A stretch of 27,484 nucleotides of DNA from Sphingomonas sp. CCH9-E2 (lineage in GTDB: Bacteria > Pseudomonadota > Alphaproteobacteria > Sphingomonadales > Sphingomonadaceae): the NCBI RefSeq assembly GCF_001557215.1, contig NZ_LSJM01000108.1, positions 1-27,484 of the forward strand, read 5' to 3'. Below the pieces are notes generated by a model. That model ran no database searches. It was not told the DNA's origin and was given only the letters and a program-made list of their open reading frames with translations. Position numbers and translations under genes: made by a program. Positions 7,708 to 15,049 of this stretch are shown piece by piece (the first letter of the stretch is position 1; each line of letters starts with the position of its first letter).

Positions 7708-8679
7708 TCAGTCGCCGGGAAAGCCCGCGGCCTTGTCATACGGCTTGATCGTCACCTTGCCCGTCGCCGCCCATTCGGTCCCGCGCGCGAACAGCGTCTT
7801 GAAGCCGTCATACTGGATCGTGTCCGGTCCGTGGCCCAGCGTGATCGAGAAGACCCGCCCCTTGCCATAATCCTGCACCCAGATCTGCGGATTGGGCTTG
7901 CCCATATTCTGCATCTTGGCGAGGTTTTCGGGCGAGTAAGCCTTGGGATCATATTTGGGCCCGGCGCGCTCGGGGGCATAGTCGGCCGGATCGTCGATCG
8001 CCGTCGCCAGCACGTGCACCTTCGCGGCAGGATCGAACACCATGTTGGTGTATTTGTCCTCCATGAAGTTCCAGTGATAGCGACGCAGCCCCTTGGTGAT
8101 CGGATGCTCGCGATCGACCAGTTCAATGCTGAACGCGTCCGGCGGCGAGCGCCGACTGACCCCGGGCACCATCACCGCCCCGAGCAGCCGCCGATATTCG
8201 GGGATTTCCCGCCCCCAGGTGAAGGACGAGTGATAGGCGACCAGCCCGCCGCCCTCGGCAACATAGGTGTAAAGCGCCTTGAATGCGCCGTCGGACCAGA
8301 CATGCTGGTCCTTGTCGCCATAGTTCCAGCGGCTGGAATAGTTGAGGATGACGACGTCATATTTCTTGAGCATCGCCAGCGTGCCGTCGTCGAAATCCTC
8401 TGTCACGCGGACGTCGAAGCGTCCGGTGTCCTTGAGCTGGGTGCGCAGCCGGTTGTTCACCCCGGTCCAGTCATGCTCATAGCTGTTTTGGCCGCTGATG
8501 ATCAGCACCTTGAGCCGCGCGTCCTTTGGATTGGCGGGCGTCGCGACCCGCTGCACCGTCTCGGGCGGAGCGTAGGGCACATTGTCGACCGTCACCGGGA
8601 TGTCGGCGACCGGCACGGTCTGTGCCGACGCGGCGGCAGCGAACAGGCTGGTCGCGAGCAGCAACGGCATCATGCGCAT
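7708..8679 (-). CDS. Secreted ThuA-domain (trehalose utilisation-like) protein
   Basis: A 323-residue protein starting at the ATG at 8679, chosen because GGGGAG lies nine bases upstream and a clean signal peptide follows (MRMMPLLLATSLFAAAASAQ, cleavage near residue 19-20). The reading frame is open further upstream, but that part overlaps the preceding symporter gene. The mature part is a ThuA-like glutamine-amidotransferase fold: KVLIISGQNSYEHDW, then DVVILNYSSRW, VAYHSSFTWG, and HPITKGL with a YTNM stretch. ThuA-domain proteins are linked to 3-keto-disaccharide metabolism in rhizobia, and secreted versions often accompany sugar dehydrogenases and TIM-barrel enzymes. A periplasmic role on an oxidised or branched sugar is inferred; the reaction is not known. 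It follows the GPH symporter by 25 bp and forms an operon with it. Confidence 0.83.
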   Translation of the reverse strand: MRMMPLLLATSLFAAAASAQTVPVADIPVTVDNVPYAPPETVQRVATPANPKDARLKVLIISGQNSYEHDWTGVNNRLRTQLKDTGRFDVRVTEDFDDGTLAMLKKYDVVILNYSSRWNYGDKDQHVWSDGAFKALYTYVAEGGGLVAYHSSFTWGREIPEYRRLLGAVMVPGVSRRSPPDAFSIELVDREHPITKGLRRYHWNFMEDKYTNMVFDPAAKVHVLATAIDDPADYAPERAGPKYDPKAYSPENLAKMQNMGKPNPQIWVQDYGKGRVFSITLGHGPDTIQYDGFKTLFARGTEWAATGKVTIKPYDKAAGFPGD

Positions 8680-8704
8680 TGGATCAATCTCCCCGGAATG
8701 TGGA

Positions 8705-10033
8705 TCAGGCGGTGGCAGGCCGCGTCGCCCGCTCCATCGGCCAGGCCAGCACGACCAGCGCCTGCAGCGCGAGCAGCACGACCGGCCAGCCATAATAGGA
8801 CCAGCGGATCGTCTCCCGCGCGGTGTCGCTGACGGCGGTCGGGACATAGCCCGCCGCGCCCAGCGAATAGGCGATCGCGGCCGATCCGACCGCCATGCCG
8901 ACCTTGGTCGCCAGGCTGATTCCGGCCGACAACAACCCTTCATTGCGCGTGCCGAAGCGCGCCTCGTGAAAATCGACCGTCTCCGCCGCCATGGTGAAGA
9001 TACCGGTGATGGTGACCGATGTGACGACCGACGCGGCGATGTAGAGCGCCAGGAACGCCGGCGGGCTCGCCTCGGTCAGTGGCAGCAGCAGGAACAGCGC
9101 GACCGCGATCAGGCAGGCGGCAAAGCACCCCTTGCGGATGCCGGTGCGCGCGAGGATCGGCGGCGCGATGAATGCGGCGATCAGCAACGTGCCCGAGATC
9201 GCGGGCAGCAGGATCGAGATCATCCAGGGATGCCCGAGCACCTCGATTGCGAAAAAGGCGGTGAGCGAGATCATCGTCCCGAACCGCACGAAATAGAGCA
9301 AGGTGAAGCCAAAACACACCAGCCAGGCGCGGTTGCGCACCATCTCGCCGATCGCGGGCAGCACCGCGAAGCTGGGTGAGGCCTGGTCTTCGTACCGTTC
9401 CTGGCAGTTGCGGAAGAGCAGGAACAGCGCGATCAGCGACAGCCCGGCGAACAGGATCGCGGTGGCGAGAAAGCCGCGCTGCTGATCGCCGCCGCCGAAC
9501 AGGCCGACCAACGGCATCGTCGCGGCGGTCCCGAGGATCACCGAGATCGAGGTGCCGATCGACCGCATCCCGCCGAGCTTCAGCCGCTCGCCGGTATCGG
9601 TCGTCATCATCGGCATCAGCGCGGTGTAGGGGATCGACCCCAGGGACATCAGGATGCCGAGCGCCTTGAAGGTCAGGAACGCATAGATCAGCTTCGCATT
9701 CTCCGACCAGTCGGGCACGGTGAAGACGAGGATGAATACCAGCGCATAGGGAATGGCGGTGAACAGGAAATAGGGTCGCGTCCGCCCCCAGCGCGTCCGC
9801 GTCTTGTCGACGGCGATGCCGACAAAAATGTCGATGACCGCATCGAGCAGCCGCGCGGCAAGGAAGATCGTCCCCACCGCTGCGGCGGGCAGCATCGCGA
9901 CATTGGTGTAGTAGAAGAGCAGGAACGCACCCGCCATGTTGTAGGCGAGACTGAACCCGAAATCGCCTGCACCATAGCTCAGCCGCTCGGCGAGCGAGAG
10001 GCGCGCGGCGCCGTGCTGTGCCTCAGGCGCCAA
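8705..10033 (-). CDS. GPH-family MFS sugar:cation symporter
   Basis: A 442-residue protein with about twelve hydrophobic helices. The family signature is clear: SYGAGDFGFSL near the N-terminus, acidic residues D64, D68 and D76 in RLLDAVIDIFVGIAVD, and the RWGRTRPY cytoplasmic loop at 81-88. It belongs with MelB/YicJ-type glycoside:cation symporters of the inner membrane. No ATG or GTG fits: an in-frame TGA lies 15 bases before the TTG at 10033, so TTG is taken as start although no good ribosome-binding site is visible. A terminator separates it from the upstream TonB receptor gene, so it probably has its own promoter in the 120-bp gap, where no operator of either type was seen. The ThuA-domain gene follows in the same operon. 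Confidence 0.85.
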   Translation of the reverse strand: MAPEAQHGAARLSLAERLSYGAGDFGFSLAYNMAGAFLLFYYTNVAMLPAAAVGTIFLAARLLDAVIDIFVGIAVDKTRTRWGRTRPYFLFTAIPYALVFILVFTVPDWSENAKLIYAFLTFKALGILMSLGSIPYTALMPMMTTDTGERLKLGGMRSIGTSISVILGTAATMPLVGLFGGGDQQRGFLATAILFAGLSLIALFLLFRNCQERYEDQASPSFAVLPAIGEMVRNRAWLVCFGFTLLYFVRFGTMISLTAFFAIEVLGHPWMISILLPAISGTLLIAAFIAPPILARTGIRKGCFAACLIAVALFLLLPLTEASPPAFLALYIAASVVTSVTITGIFTMAAETVDFHEARFGTRNEGLLSAGISLATKVGMAVGSAAIAYSLGAAGYVPTAVSDTARETIRWSYYGWPVVLLALQALVVLAWPMERATRPATA

Positions 10034-10111
10034 GGGAGGACACCGTCAGATTATGCAAGTCGGCGAAGATCCGTTCGCCAGAAGGGGAAAGCTCCACAAC
10101 CGGTCCTCAAA

Positions 10112-10142
10112 GAAAAATGGGGCGGCCGTTGCCGACCGCCCC
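10112..10142 (-). terminator. Rho-independent terminator of the TonB-dependent receptor gene
   Basis: Just after the receptor stop codon, a nine-pair stem (GGGCGGTCG with CGGCCGCCC on the minus strand, one G-U pair) closes a GCAA tetraloop and is followed by ATTTTTC. The GC-rich stem, stable loop type and T run are all present, and the position fits. Confidence 0.85.
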
Positions 10143-10154
10143 AAGGGGGTTGCA

Positions 10155-12509
10155 TCAGAAATCGAGGCTAAGGCGGACGCCGTAGGTACGCGGCGTGCCG
10201 AACTGCCAGACATAGATGTCGTCGTTGCCCGCAGCGGTGAAGCCCGCATAGGTCAGCGGCTGATTGTCTTCGAGATTGCGGACGAAAGCCTGAACCCCGA
10301 ACTTGTCGTTGGCGGAGCGCCATTCGATGCTCGCATCGGTCTGGAAAAACGCCTTCTGGCGCGAGTCGTTATAGTTGAAGATGTCGACGAAGTACGAGCT
10401 CTTGTAGCGCGAGGAGACACTCGGCGTGATGCTCCCGGAGCCGCCCAGATCGAAGCGGTGCTCATAGCCTGCAGCGAGCACCCAACGCGGCGACTGCGGC
10501 GGGCGATTGCCTGCAAGGTTGGGCTGCACGATCGGCGCGGCCGTTGCGTTGCTGTCGATATCGCCAAGGCCGGTGACGCAGCCGCTGGGCAGGGTCGAAG
10601 AGGCGCAGAACACTGCGTACGAAGCCAGGAAGTCCTGATACTTCGAGTCGAGATAGTTCACGCTGGCGGTGAATCGGCCATTCTCAAGCACCTTGAACGA
10701 TGCGTCGAGCTCGATGCCCCAGATCCGCGCCTTGCCGGCGTTGAACACCTGGCCACCGATCGAGTTGTCGAGCAGCACCGATGCCTGCAGGTCCTTGTAG
10801 TCGTAATAGAAGCCCGACAGGTTGATGAAGTTCGACCCGCCAAAGCCGCGCTTGATCCCGGCTTCATAAGCGGTGTTGCTCTCCGGCGCGTACGAACCCA
10901 CCGAGTCGAACCCGCCAGCCTTGAAGCCGGTGGAAACCTTGGCATAGACCAACGTGTCGGCGTCGGGCTGGTAGTTGAGCCCGGCCAGCCAGGTGAACTT
11001 CTCCGCACTCGCGCTCGGCCGCTGCACCGACAGCGGTGCCGCCGTGATCCGAACCGGGCCGGTGTTGTTCAGGGGCGACGCGGGGTTGGCGATGCCGCTG
11101 CCATAGACGTTGAACACCGCGCTGCGATCGTCCCAGGTGTACCGCGCGCCGACAACTGCGGTCAGCGTCTCGGTGATCGGGATATCGGTCTGGGCGAACA
11201 CGGCCCAGCTCGAGCTGCTCACCTGACGGTCGAAATAGTTGATGTAGCCGCCATTGGCGCCCAGCAGGAATGCCGGCAGGTACGGCGGGCCGTTGAACAG
11301 GCCGCGCTCGATATCCAGCTCTTCCTTGAAGTGGAACGCGCCGGCCTGCCACTGGATACCGCCGGCCTTGCCGCCATTGATGCGCAGTTCGTGGCTCTGC
11401 GTGTCCACGTCATTGGCGAAGTTCTTGAAGGTGTAGGCCGGGGCCAGCGCGGCGTCGAAGCTCTCGTCCGTCGTGCGATACCCGCCCGTATAGGTCAGGG
11501 TAGCACCGCCGAAATCATAGGAAACGCGCCCGCGCACTGCCGTCGTCCGCTGCTCCTGAACGCTCGGGCTCCGCGCCGGTGCGAGGTAGTTGCCGCGATC
11601 GATCCCAGCAAGCACGTTGGTGTTCTGCGGAATGCAGACGACCAGGCGGGTATCGGCACCCACCCGCACGAAGCCATTCTGGTTGCACGTCGCGCCCGGT
11701 GCGTACGCTGCGTTAAAGCCGGGGCCCGAATTGAAATTGGCATAAGCCTGCGCCGCCAGATTCCGATCTGCCGCGACATGCTCTACTGCCGCATCGATCG
11801 TGAGCGCATCGGTGGGACGAAGCACCAGGCTGATGCGGCCACCCCGGGTATAGTCATCGCCCGTCCGGACGGAGAGGTTGGGATGCGAGAAATACCCATC
11901 GCGCTTCGAATAGGTACCGGCAACACGAATGCCGCCGATATCGCCGAATGGCAGATCGATCCCGCCCTGAACCAGCACATGATCGAAATTGCCGTAGGAG
12001 GCGGTCAGGTTGAAGCCCAGATCCTTGCCTGGCTTGCGCGTGATGAAGTTGATCGCGCCGCCGGTGGCGTTACGGCCGTACAGCGTCCCCTGCGGCCCGC
12101 GCAGCACTTCGACACGCGACAGGTCGAACAGACCGGCGTTCAGGACCGTGGGACGGTTGATATACTCGCCGTCGATATTGACCGCGATCGAAGTATCCTG
12201 CGTTTCGGCGTTATCGTTGGTGCCGACGCCACGGACGGTCACGCGCGTCAGATTGGTGTCCTGAACGATCTGCACCGCAGGGGCGACCTGCTGGATCCCG
12301 CTGAAGTCCGAGATGCCCGCCTTCTCCAGCGTATCACCCGAGACGACCTGAATGGCGATCGGAACGTCCTGGACATTCTCGACCCGGTTCTGCGCGGTAA
12401 CGACGATCTCATCTTCCGAGACCTGCGTCGTCTGCGCCAGCGCAGGCGACCCTGCGATCAAGGCGGTTCCGGCAAACAGGCACGACTTCAACATGAGCTT
12501 ACGCATCAT
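10155..12509 (-). CDS. TonB-dependent outer-membrane receptor
   Basis: A 784-residue receptor with a signal peptide (cleavage after SPALA, residue 25), a TonB box DEIVVTA at 33-39, a plug domain (about 45-160, with VTVRGVGTND and EVLRGPQGTLYGRNATGGAINF) and a C-terminal beta-barrel ending in LSLDF with a terminal phenylalanine. It would import a substrate across the outer membrane using TonB energy. Tandem ATGs at 12509 and 12506 follow GGAGGGG; the second has the better spacing. The promoter lies in the end of the upstream flavin reductase gene and contains a putative TetR operator, and a terminator follows, so it is expressed on its own. The ligand is not evident; co-regulation points to a plant glycoside or its aglycone. 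Confidence 0.96.
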   Translation of the reverse strand: MMRKLMLKSCLFAGTALIAGSPALAQTTQVSEDEIVVTAQNRVENVQDVPIAIQVVSGDTLEKAGISDFSGIQQVAPAVQIVQDTNLTRVTVRGVGTNDNAETQDTSIAVNIDGEYINRPTVLNAGLFDLSRVEVLRGPQGTLYGRNATGGAINFITRKPGKDLGFNLTASYGNFDHVLVQGGIDLPFGDIGGIRVAGTYSKRDGYFSHPNLSVRTGDDYTRGGRISLVLRPTDALTIDAAVEHVAADRNLAAQAYANFNSGPGFNAAYAPGATCNQNGFVRVGADTRLVVCIPQNTNVLAGIDRGNYLAPARSPSVQEQRTTAVRGRVSYDFGGATLTYTGGYRTTDESFDAALAPAYTFKNFANDVDTQSHELRINGGKAGGIQWQAGAFHFKEELDIERGLFNGPPYLPAFLLGANGGYINYFDRQVSSSSWAVFAQTDIPITETLTAVVGARYTWDDRSAVFNVYGSGIANPASPLNNTGPVRITAAPLSVQRPSASAEKFTWLAGLNYQPDADTLVYAKVSTGFKAGGFDSVGSYAPESNTAYEAGIKRGFGGSNFINLSGFYYDYKDLQASVLLDNSIGGQVFNAGKARIWGIELDASFKVLENGRFTASVNYLDSKYQDFLASYAVFCASSTLPSGCVTGLGDIDSNATAAPIVQPNLAGNRPPQSPRWVLAAGYEHRFDLGGSGSITPSVSSRYKSSYFVDIFNYNDSRQKAFFQTDASIEWRSANDKFGVQAFVRNLEDNQPLTYAGFTAAGNDDIYVWQFGTPRTYGVRLSLDF

Positions 12510-12556
12510 ATCCCCTCCCTCACATCAGCGCGGGTTATCCCGCATCTGGAATTAAA

Positions 12557-12572
12557 TAGAACTGGTATTCTA
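12557..12572. promoter_or_regulatory. Putative TetR operator, copy 2
   Basis: TAGAA, CTGGTA, TTCTA: the same 16-bp inverted repeat and spacing as at 7175-7190, here upstream of the TonB-dependent receptor. Its right half overlaps the -10 element TAGAAT of the receptor promoter, the arrangement expected of a repressor site. Confidence 0.68.
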
Positions 12573-12594
12573 ATTCATTTGAAACCCGAGTCAA
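12567..12594 (-). promoter_or_regulatory. Promoter of the TonB-dependent receptor
   Basis: On the minus strand TTGACT (12594-12589), a 16-base spacer and TAGAAT (12572-12567) form a good sigma-70-like pair. The -35 hexamer overlaps the stop codon of the upstream flavin reductase, so the receptor can be read independently of that gene. Confidence 0.55.
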
Positions 12595-13157
12595 GCGGGG
12601 GCGAGTGCTCCCACCGGCGCCACCAGCTGGTGGGCAAGCATGTCGATCTGCGCCGCGATCGCCGGGTCGGTCAGCGCTCCGGACGCATCGAACGGACGCT
12701 GCTCGACCGAGTTGACCGCAATGCCCAGCGGCGTTGGCCAGCCGCGCATGGCGTGCACCACGCCGCGCAGAGCGGAGAGCGTGACGCCCGTCGCCTGCCA
12801 CCCCGCCGCCGACACGATCAGCCCGACCGGACGCCCGTCGAAATAGGGCCGTGCATCCCGCGCCAGCTCTTCAAGCAGATCGATCGCATTTTTCACCAAC
12901 CCGGAAATACCACCGTGATAACCCGGTGATGCGATCACCAGCGCATCGGCGGCGCGCACCGCGTCGACCAGTTCGCGCTCCGCCTGACAGCGGATCGGCG
13001 CGGCGGGGTCATAATGCGGCAGCTGCGCCAGGAACGGACCATCGAACATCTGTGCCGTGGCCCCGCGTGCGACGCAGCGGTCGAGCGTCGCCCGCACCAG
13101 CCGCTCACTCGACGACCCCTCCCGCAATGTGCCGCCGATTCCGACGACATGCATCAT
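12591..13157 (-). CDS. NADPH-dependent FMN reductase (flavodoxin fold)
   Basis: A 188-residue flavodoxin-like reductase. The phosphate-binding loop is GGTLREGSSS (8-17), and the flavin-contacting SPGYHG (77-82) and SGLVKNAID (85-93) segments are typical of the NADPH-dependent FMN reductase family (SsuE/MsuE/ArsH-like). It would use NAD(P)H to reduce FMN and pass it to a partner. The partner is evident: the luciferase-like monooxygenase upstream overlaps it by four bases (ATGA), so the two are translationally coupled as a two-component flavin monooxygenase. The start is the first of two tandem ATGs at 13157/13154; a longer open frame upstream lies inside the monooxygenase gene and is discounted. 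Confidence 0.9.
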   Translation of the reverse strand: MMHVVGIGGTLREGSSSERLVRATLDRCVARGATAQMFDGPFLAQLPHYDPAAPIRCQAERELVDAVRAADALVIASPGYHGGISGLVKNAIDLLEELARDARPYFDGRPVGLIVSAAGWQATGVTLSALRGVVHAMRGWPTPLGIAVNSVEQRPFDASGALTDPAIAAQIDMLAHQLVAPVGALAPA

Positions 13158-14266
13158 GCGCGACGACCGCCGCCGAATGCCGGCATCACCTTGCGCGACA
13201 ACAGGTCGAGCGTCTGGTTGCCGAGCCGCATCCGCTCTTCGGTCAGCGGCCCGGTCAGGGTGCCGCACAGGATGTTGCCGATGCCCAGCTGCTCATAGGG
13301 TTTGAGATGCTCGATCACCGTCTCGGGCGAGCCATAGAGGCACCAGGTGCCGATCCAGTCATCGGTCAGCGCATTGGGCGTGCGGTCGGTCTTGCGGTTG
13401 GCATCGTCCGATTCGGCGCGGGCGTTGAACTCCGCCTCGCGATCGATCGCATCTTGATAGGACCGCAGGATCACCATGAGTTCGTCGCGCGCCTGTTCGT
13501 CGGTCTCCGCGACATGCACCGCCTGATAGGTGTGCGTGGTCCAGTCGAGCGCCGCCGCGATCGTCGCGGCGTCATGGCCGGCCTCGTCCAGCATCGCGCG
13601 ATAGATGTCGAAATATTTCTTCACATGGACGAACGGCTCGGTCCCGCCGATCTTGGGCGGCGTAAAGGCCGGGATGAAGGCGGGCCAGCCATGCGTGGCG
13701 GCACGGCGTGCACTGGCTTCCTTCATCGCGACGGGCATCAGGCGGGCATGGCCGGGCGTATAGGCCGCCGGCGCGATCCGCTGCAGCACCCGGCCCTGAT
13801 GCGGCCCGTTCTCGATCTCGATCGCCGGATCCTCCATGCGCTTGGCCCAGAGTTGCTCGGCCAGCTCCAGATTGCGGTCGGATACCGCCCCAGCGTCCTT
13901 ATAGTTGACGCCAAAGCCGATCATTTCCTCCGGCGTGGTCCCGCTGCCGACGCCGACCAGCAGCTTGCCGTCGGTCAGCTGGTCGAGCAGGTTGATCCGC
14001 TCCACGAAGCGCACCGGGTGGTGCAGTGGCACCGATACGACCGAAAATCCGAAATGCATTTCGGGCAGCTTGGCCGCGAGATAGGCGGCAAAGATGAAGC
14101 TGTCGCTCGCCAGCGGCATATACCCGTTGAAATGGTGGTCGGGCATGAACACCGCGTCGAAATTCAGATCGCGGGCGAGCGTGGCGTGCCGCTCCAGATC
14201 GTGCATCAGCGCGCGGTCGTCCTCGGGACGCATCGAACGAGCATTGAGAAAAACCGAGAACCGCAT
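13154..14266 (-). CDS. Luciferase-like FMN-dependent monooxygenase
   Basis: A 370-residue LLM-class flavin-dependent oxidoreductase with the (beta/alpha)8 luciferase fold. Visible landmarks are MPDHHF (41-46), LHHPVRFVERINLLDQLTDGK (81-101) and the VGVGSG flavin/phosphate segment (105-110), in the usual order. Such enzymes use reduced FMN, here supplied by the co-translated reductase, and O2 to hydroxylate, cleave or desulfonate a substrate. The gene diverges from tetR and shares an imperfect TAGAA-N6-TTCTA site with it, so it is probably induced with the glycoside genes. A plausible but unproven role is oxidation of the aglycone freed by the deglycosidase; oxidation of the sugar itself is an alternative. 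It has an AGAGG ribosome-binding site at a good distance. Confidence 0.9.
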   Translation of the reverse strand: MRFSVFLNARSMRPEDDRALMHDLERHATLARDLNFDAVFMPDHHFNGYMPLASDSFIFAAYLAAKLPEMHFGFSVVSVPLHHPVRFVERINLLDQLTDGKLLVGVGSGTTPEEMIGFGVNYKDAGAVSDRNLELAEQLWAKRMEDPAIEIENGPHQGRVLQRIAPAAYTPGHARLMPVAMKEASARRAATHGWPAFIPAFTPPKIGGTEPFVHVKKYFDIYRAMLDEAGHDAATIAAALDWTTHTYQAVHVAETDEQARDELMVILRSYQDAIDREAEFNARAESDDANRKTDRTPNALTDDWIGTWCLYGSPETVIEHLKPYEQLGIGNILCGTLTGPLTEERMRLGNQTLDLLSRKVMPAFGGGRRA

Positions 14267-14308
14267 GACCTCTCCCCCGCGAATCAGAATTTTCGCTGTT
14301 ATCTAAAT

Positions 14309-14325
14309 TAGAATTGACGTTCCTA
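14309..14325. promoter_or_regulatory. Putative TetR operator, copy 3 (imperfect)
   Basis: TAGAA, TTGACG, then TTCCTA: one half is identical to the other two copies, and the other half carries one extra C, while the inner GAA-N6-TTC core keeps its spacing. It lies between the divergent monooxygenase and tetR genes, where autoregulation would be expected. Confidence 0.55.
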
Positions 14326-14348
14326 TTTTGATATCCCCTAAGCGTCGC

Positions 14349-15020
14349 ATGTCAAGTGCTGCACCGTCTCTGACCGAAACGCTCGCCGCCAGCGCGCTGA
14401 GCCGCCAGCCCCGCCAGGGACGTAGCCTCGCCTCGTTCCGCCGCATGCTCGATGCGACCAAGGCGCTGATGCTCGAACGCGGGAGCGAAGATTTCACGCT
14501 TCAGGACGTGAGCGAGCGCGGTGCGGTATCGATCGGCTCGATCTATCTGCGGTTCGAGAGCAAGGACCGGCTGCTGCATGCCGTGATCGCGGAGGAATTG
14601 CAGTCGATTGTGGAGAAAGAGGGCGAGATGATCGCCGGGCTCCTCAGCCAGTGCAGTTCGCTTGCCGACTTTCTGCCGCGCTATGTCGATGAATACAGCA
14701 ACTTCCTGTCGACCCATTCGCAGCTGCTGCGCACGATCATGCAGCGCGCGTCGATCGACCCCGCCGTGTCGGCCCCCGGGCGTGAGACCGCCCAGCGTTC
14801 CGCCGATCTGTCGGCCAGCGCGATCCTGACGTTCCGCGACGAAATCCGGTCGAAGGATCCCGAACGCGCCGCCCATTCGGTGTTCCGCATCGTGTTCGCC
14901 ACCGCCGCCCGCCAATTCGGGCTCGGCTCCACCGCCGAATCCGCCGATGACGCGATCTGGGCCACGCTCAAGTCGGAGCTGTCGACCATGGCGCTGGCCT
15001 ATCTTCAGTACGAAGGCTGA
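14349..15020 (+). CDS. TetR/AcrR-family transcriptional regulator
   Basis: A 223-residue protein numbered from the ATG at 14349. A TTG seven codons earlier (14328) is possible but lies against the operator; neither start has a strong ribosome-binding site. The N-terminal domain contains the TetR helix-turn-helix at about 49-72 (TLQDVSERGAVSIGSIYLRFESK), followed by a variable ligand-binding domain. TetR proteins are usually repressors released by a small molecule. The gene is divergent from the flavin monooxygenase pair, and a palindrome of the same type is found at the receptor and deglycosidase promoters, so it is the best candidate for controlling the left half of the window. Its ligand could be the glycoside, aglycone or an oxidation product. 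The SMP-30 gene follows 29 bp later. Confidence 0.9.
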   Translation: MSSAAPSLTETLAASALSRQPRQGRSLASFRRMLDATKALMLERGSEDFTLQDVSERGAVSIGSIYLRFESKDRLLHAVIAEELQSIVEKEGEMIAGLLSQCSSLADFLPRYVDEYSNFLSTHSQLLRTIMQRASIDPAVSAPGRETAQRSADLSASAILTFRDEIRSKDPERAAHSVFRIVFATAARQFGLGSTAESADDAIWATLKSELSTMALAYLQYEG

Positions 15021-15049
15021 CTGCGCTCGCACCGCCAGAGGGTTGGCCA

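Noticed and set aside
12549..12576. Inverted repeat GAATTA-N16-TAATTC around the receptor operator
   Set aside because: Its centre is two bases off the TAGAA-N6-TTCTA centre and it is not found at the other sites, so it is probably chance in an AT-rich patch.
10053..12929. A plus-strand open frame of about 958 codons
   Set aside because: It is antisense to the TonB receptor and runs across its terminator and promoter. The minus-strand product has a signal peptide, TonB box and plug motifs, so the antisense frame is an artefact.
13154..14266. Assignment of the luciferase-like enzyme as a sulfoquinovose or alkanesulfonate monooxygenase
   Set aside because: The reductase pairing would fit, but no sulfosugar glycosidase, sulfite handling or sulfonate transporter gene is present nearby.
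12851..14311. A plus-strand open frame of 486 codons opposite the monooxygenase
   Set aside because: Low-complexity shadow of the luciferase-like monooxygenase; no recognisable domain and no ribosome-binding site.
14314..14336. TTGACG as a -35 element for tetR
   Set aside because: No -10-like hexamer lies 15-19 bases downstream; the tetR promoter could not be placed.
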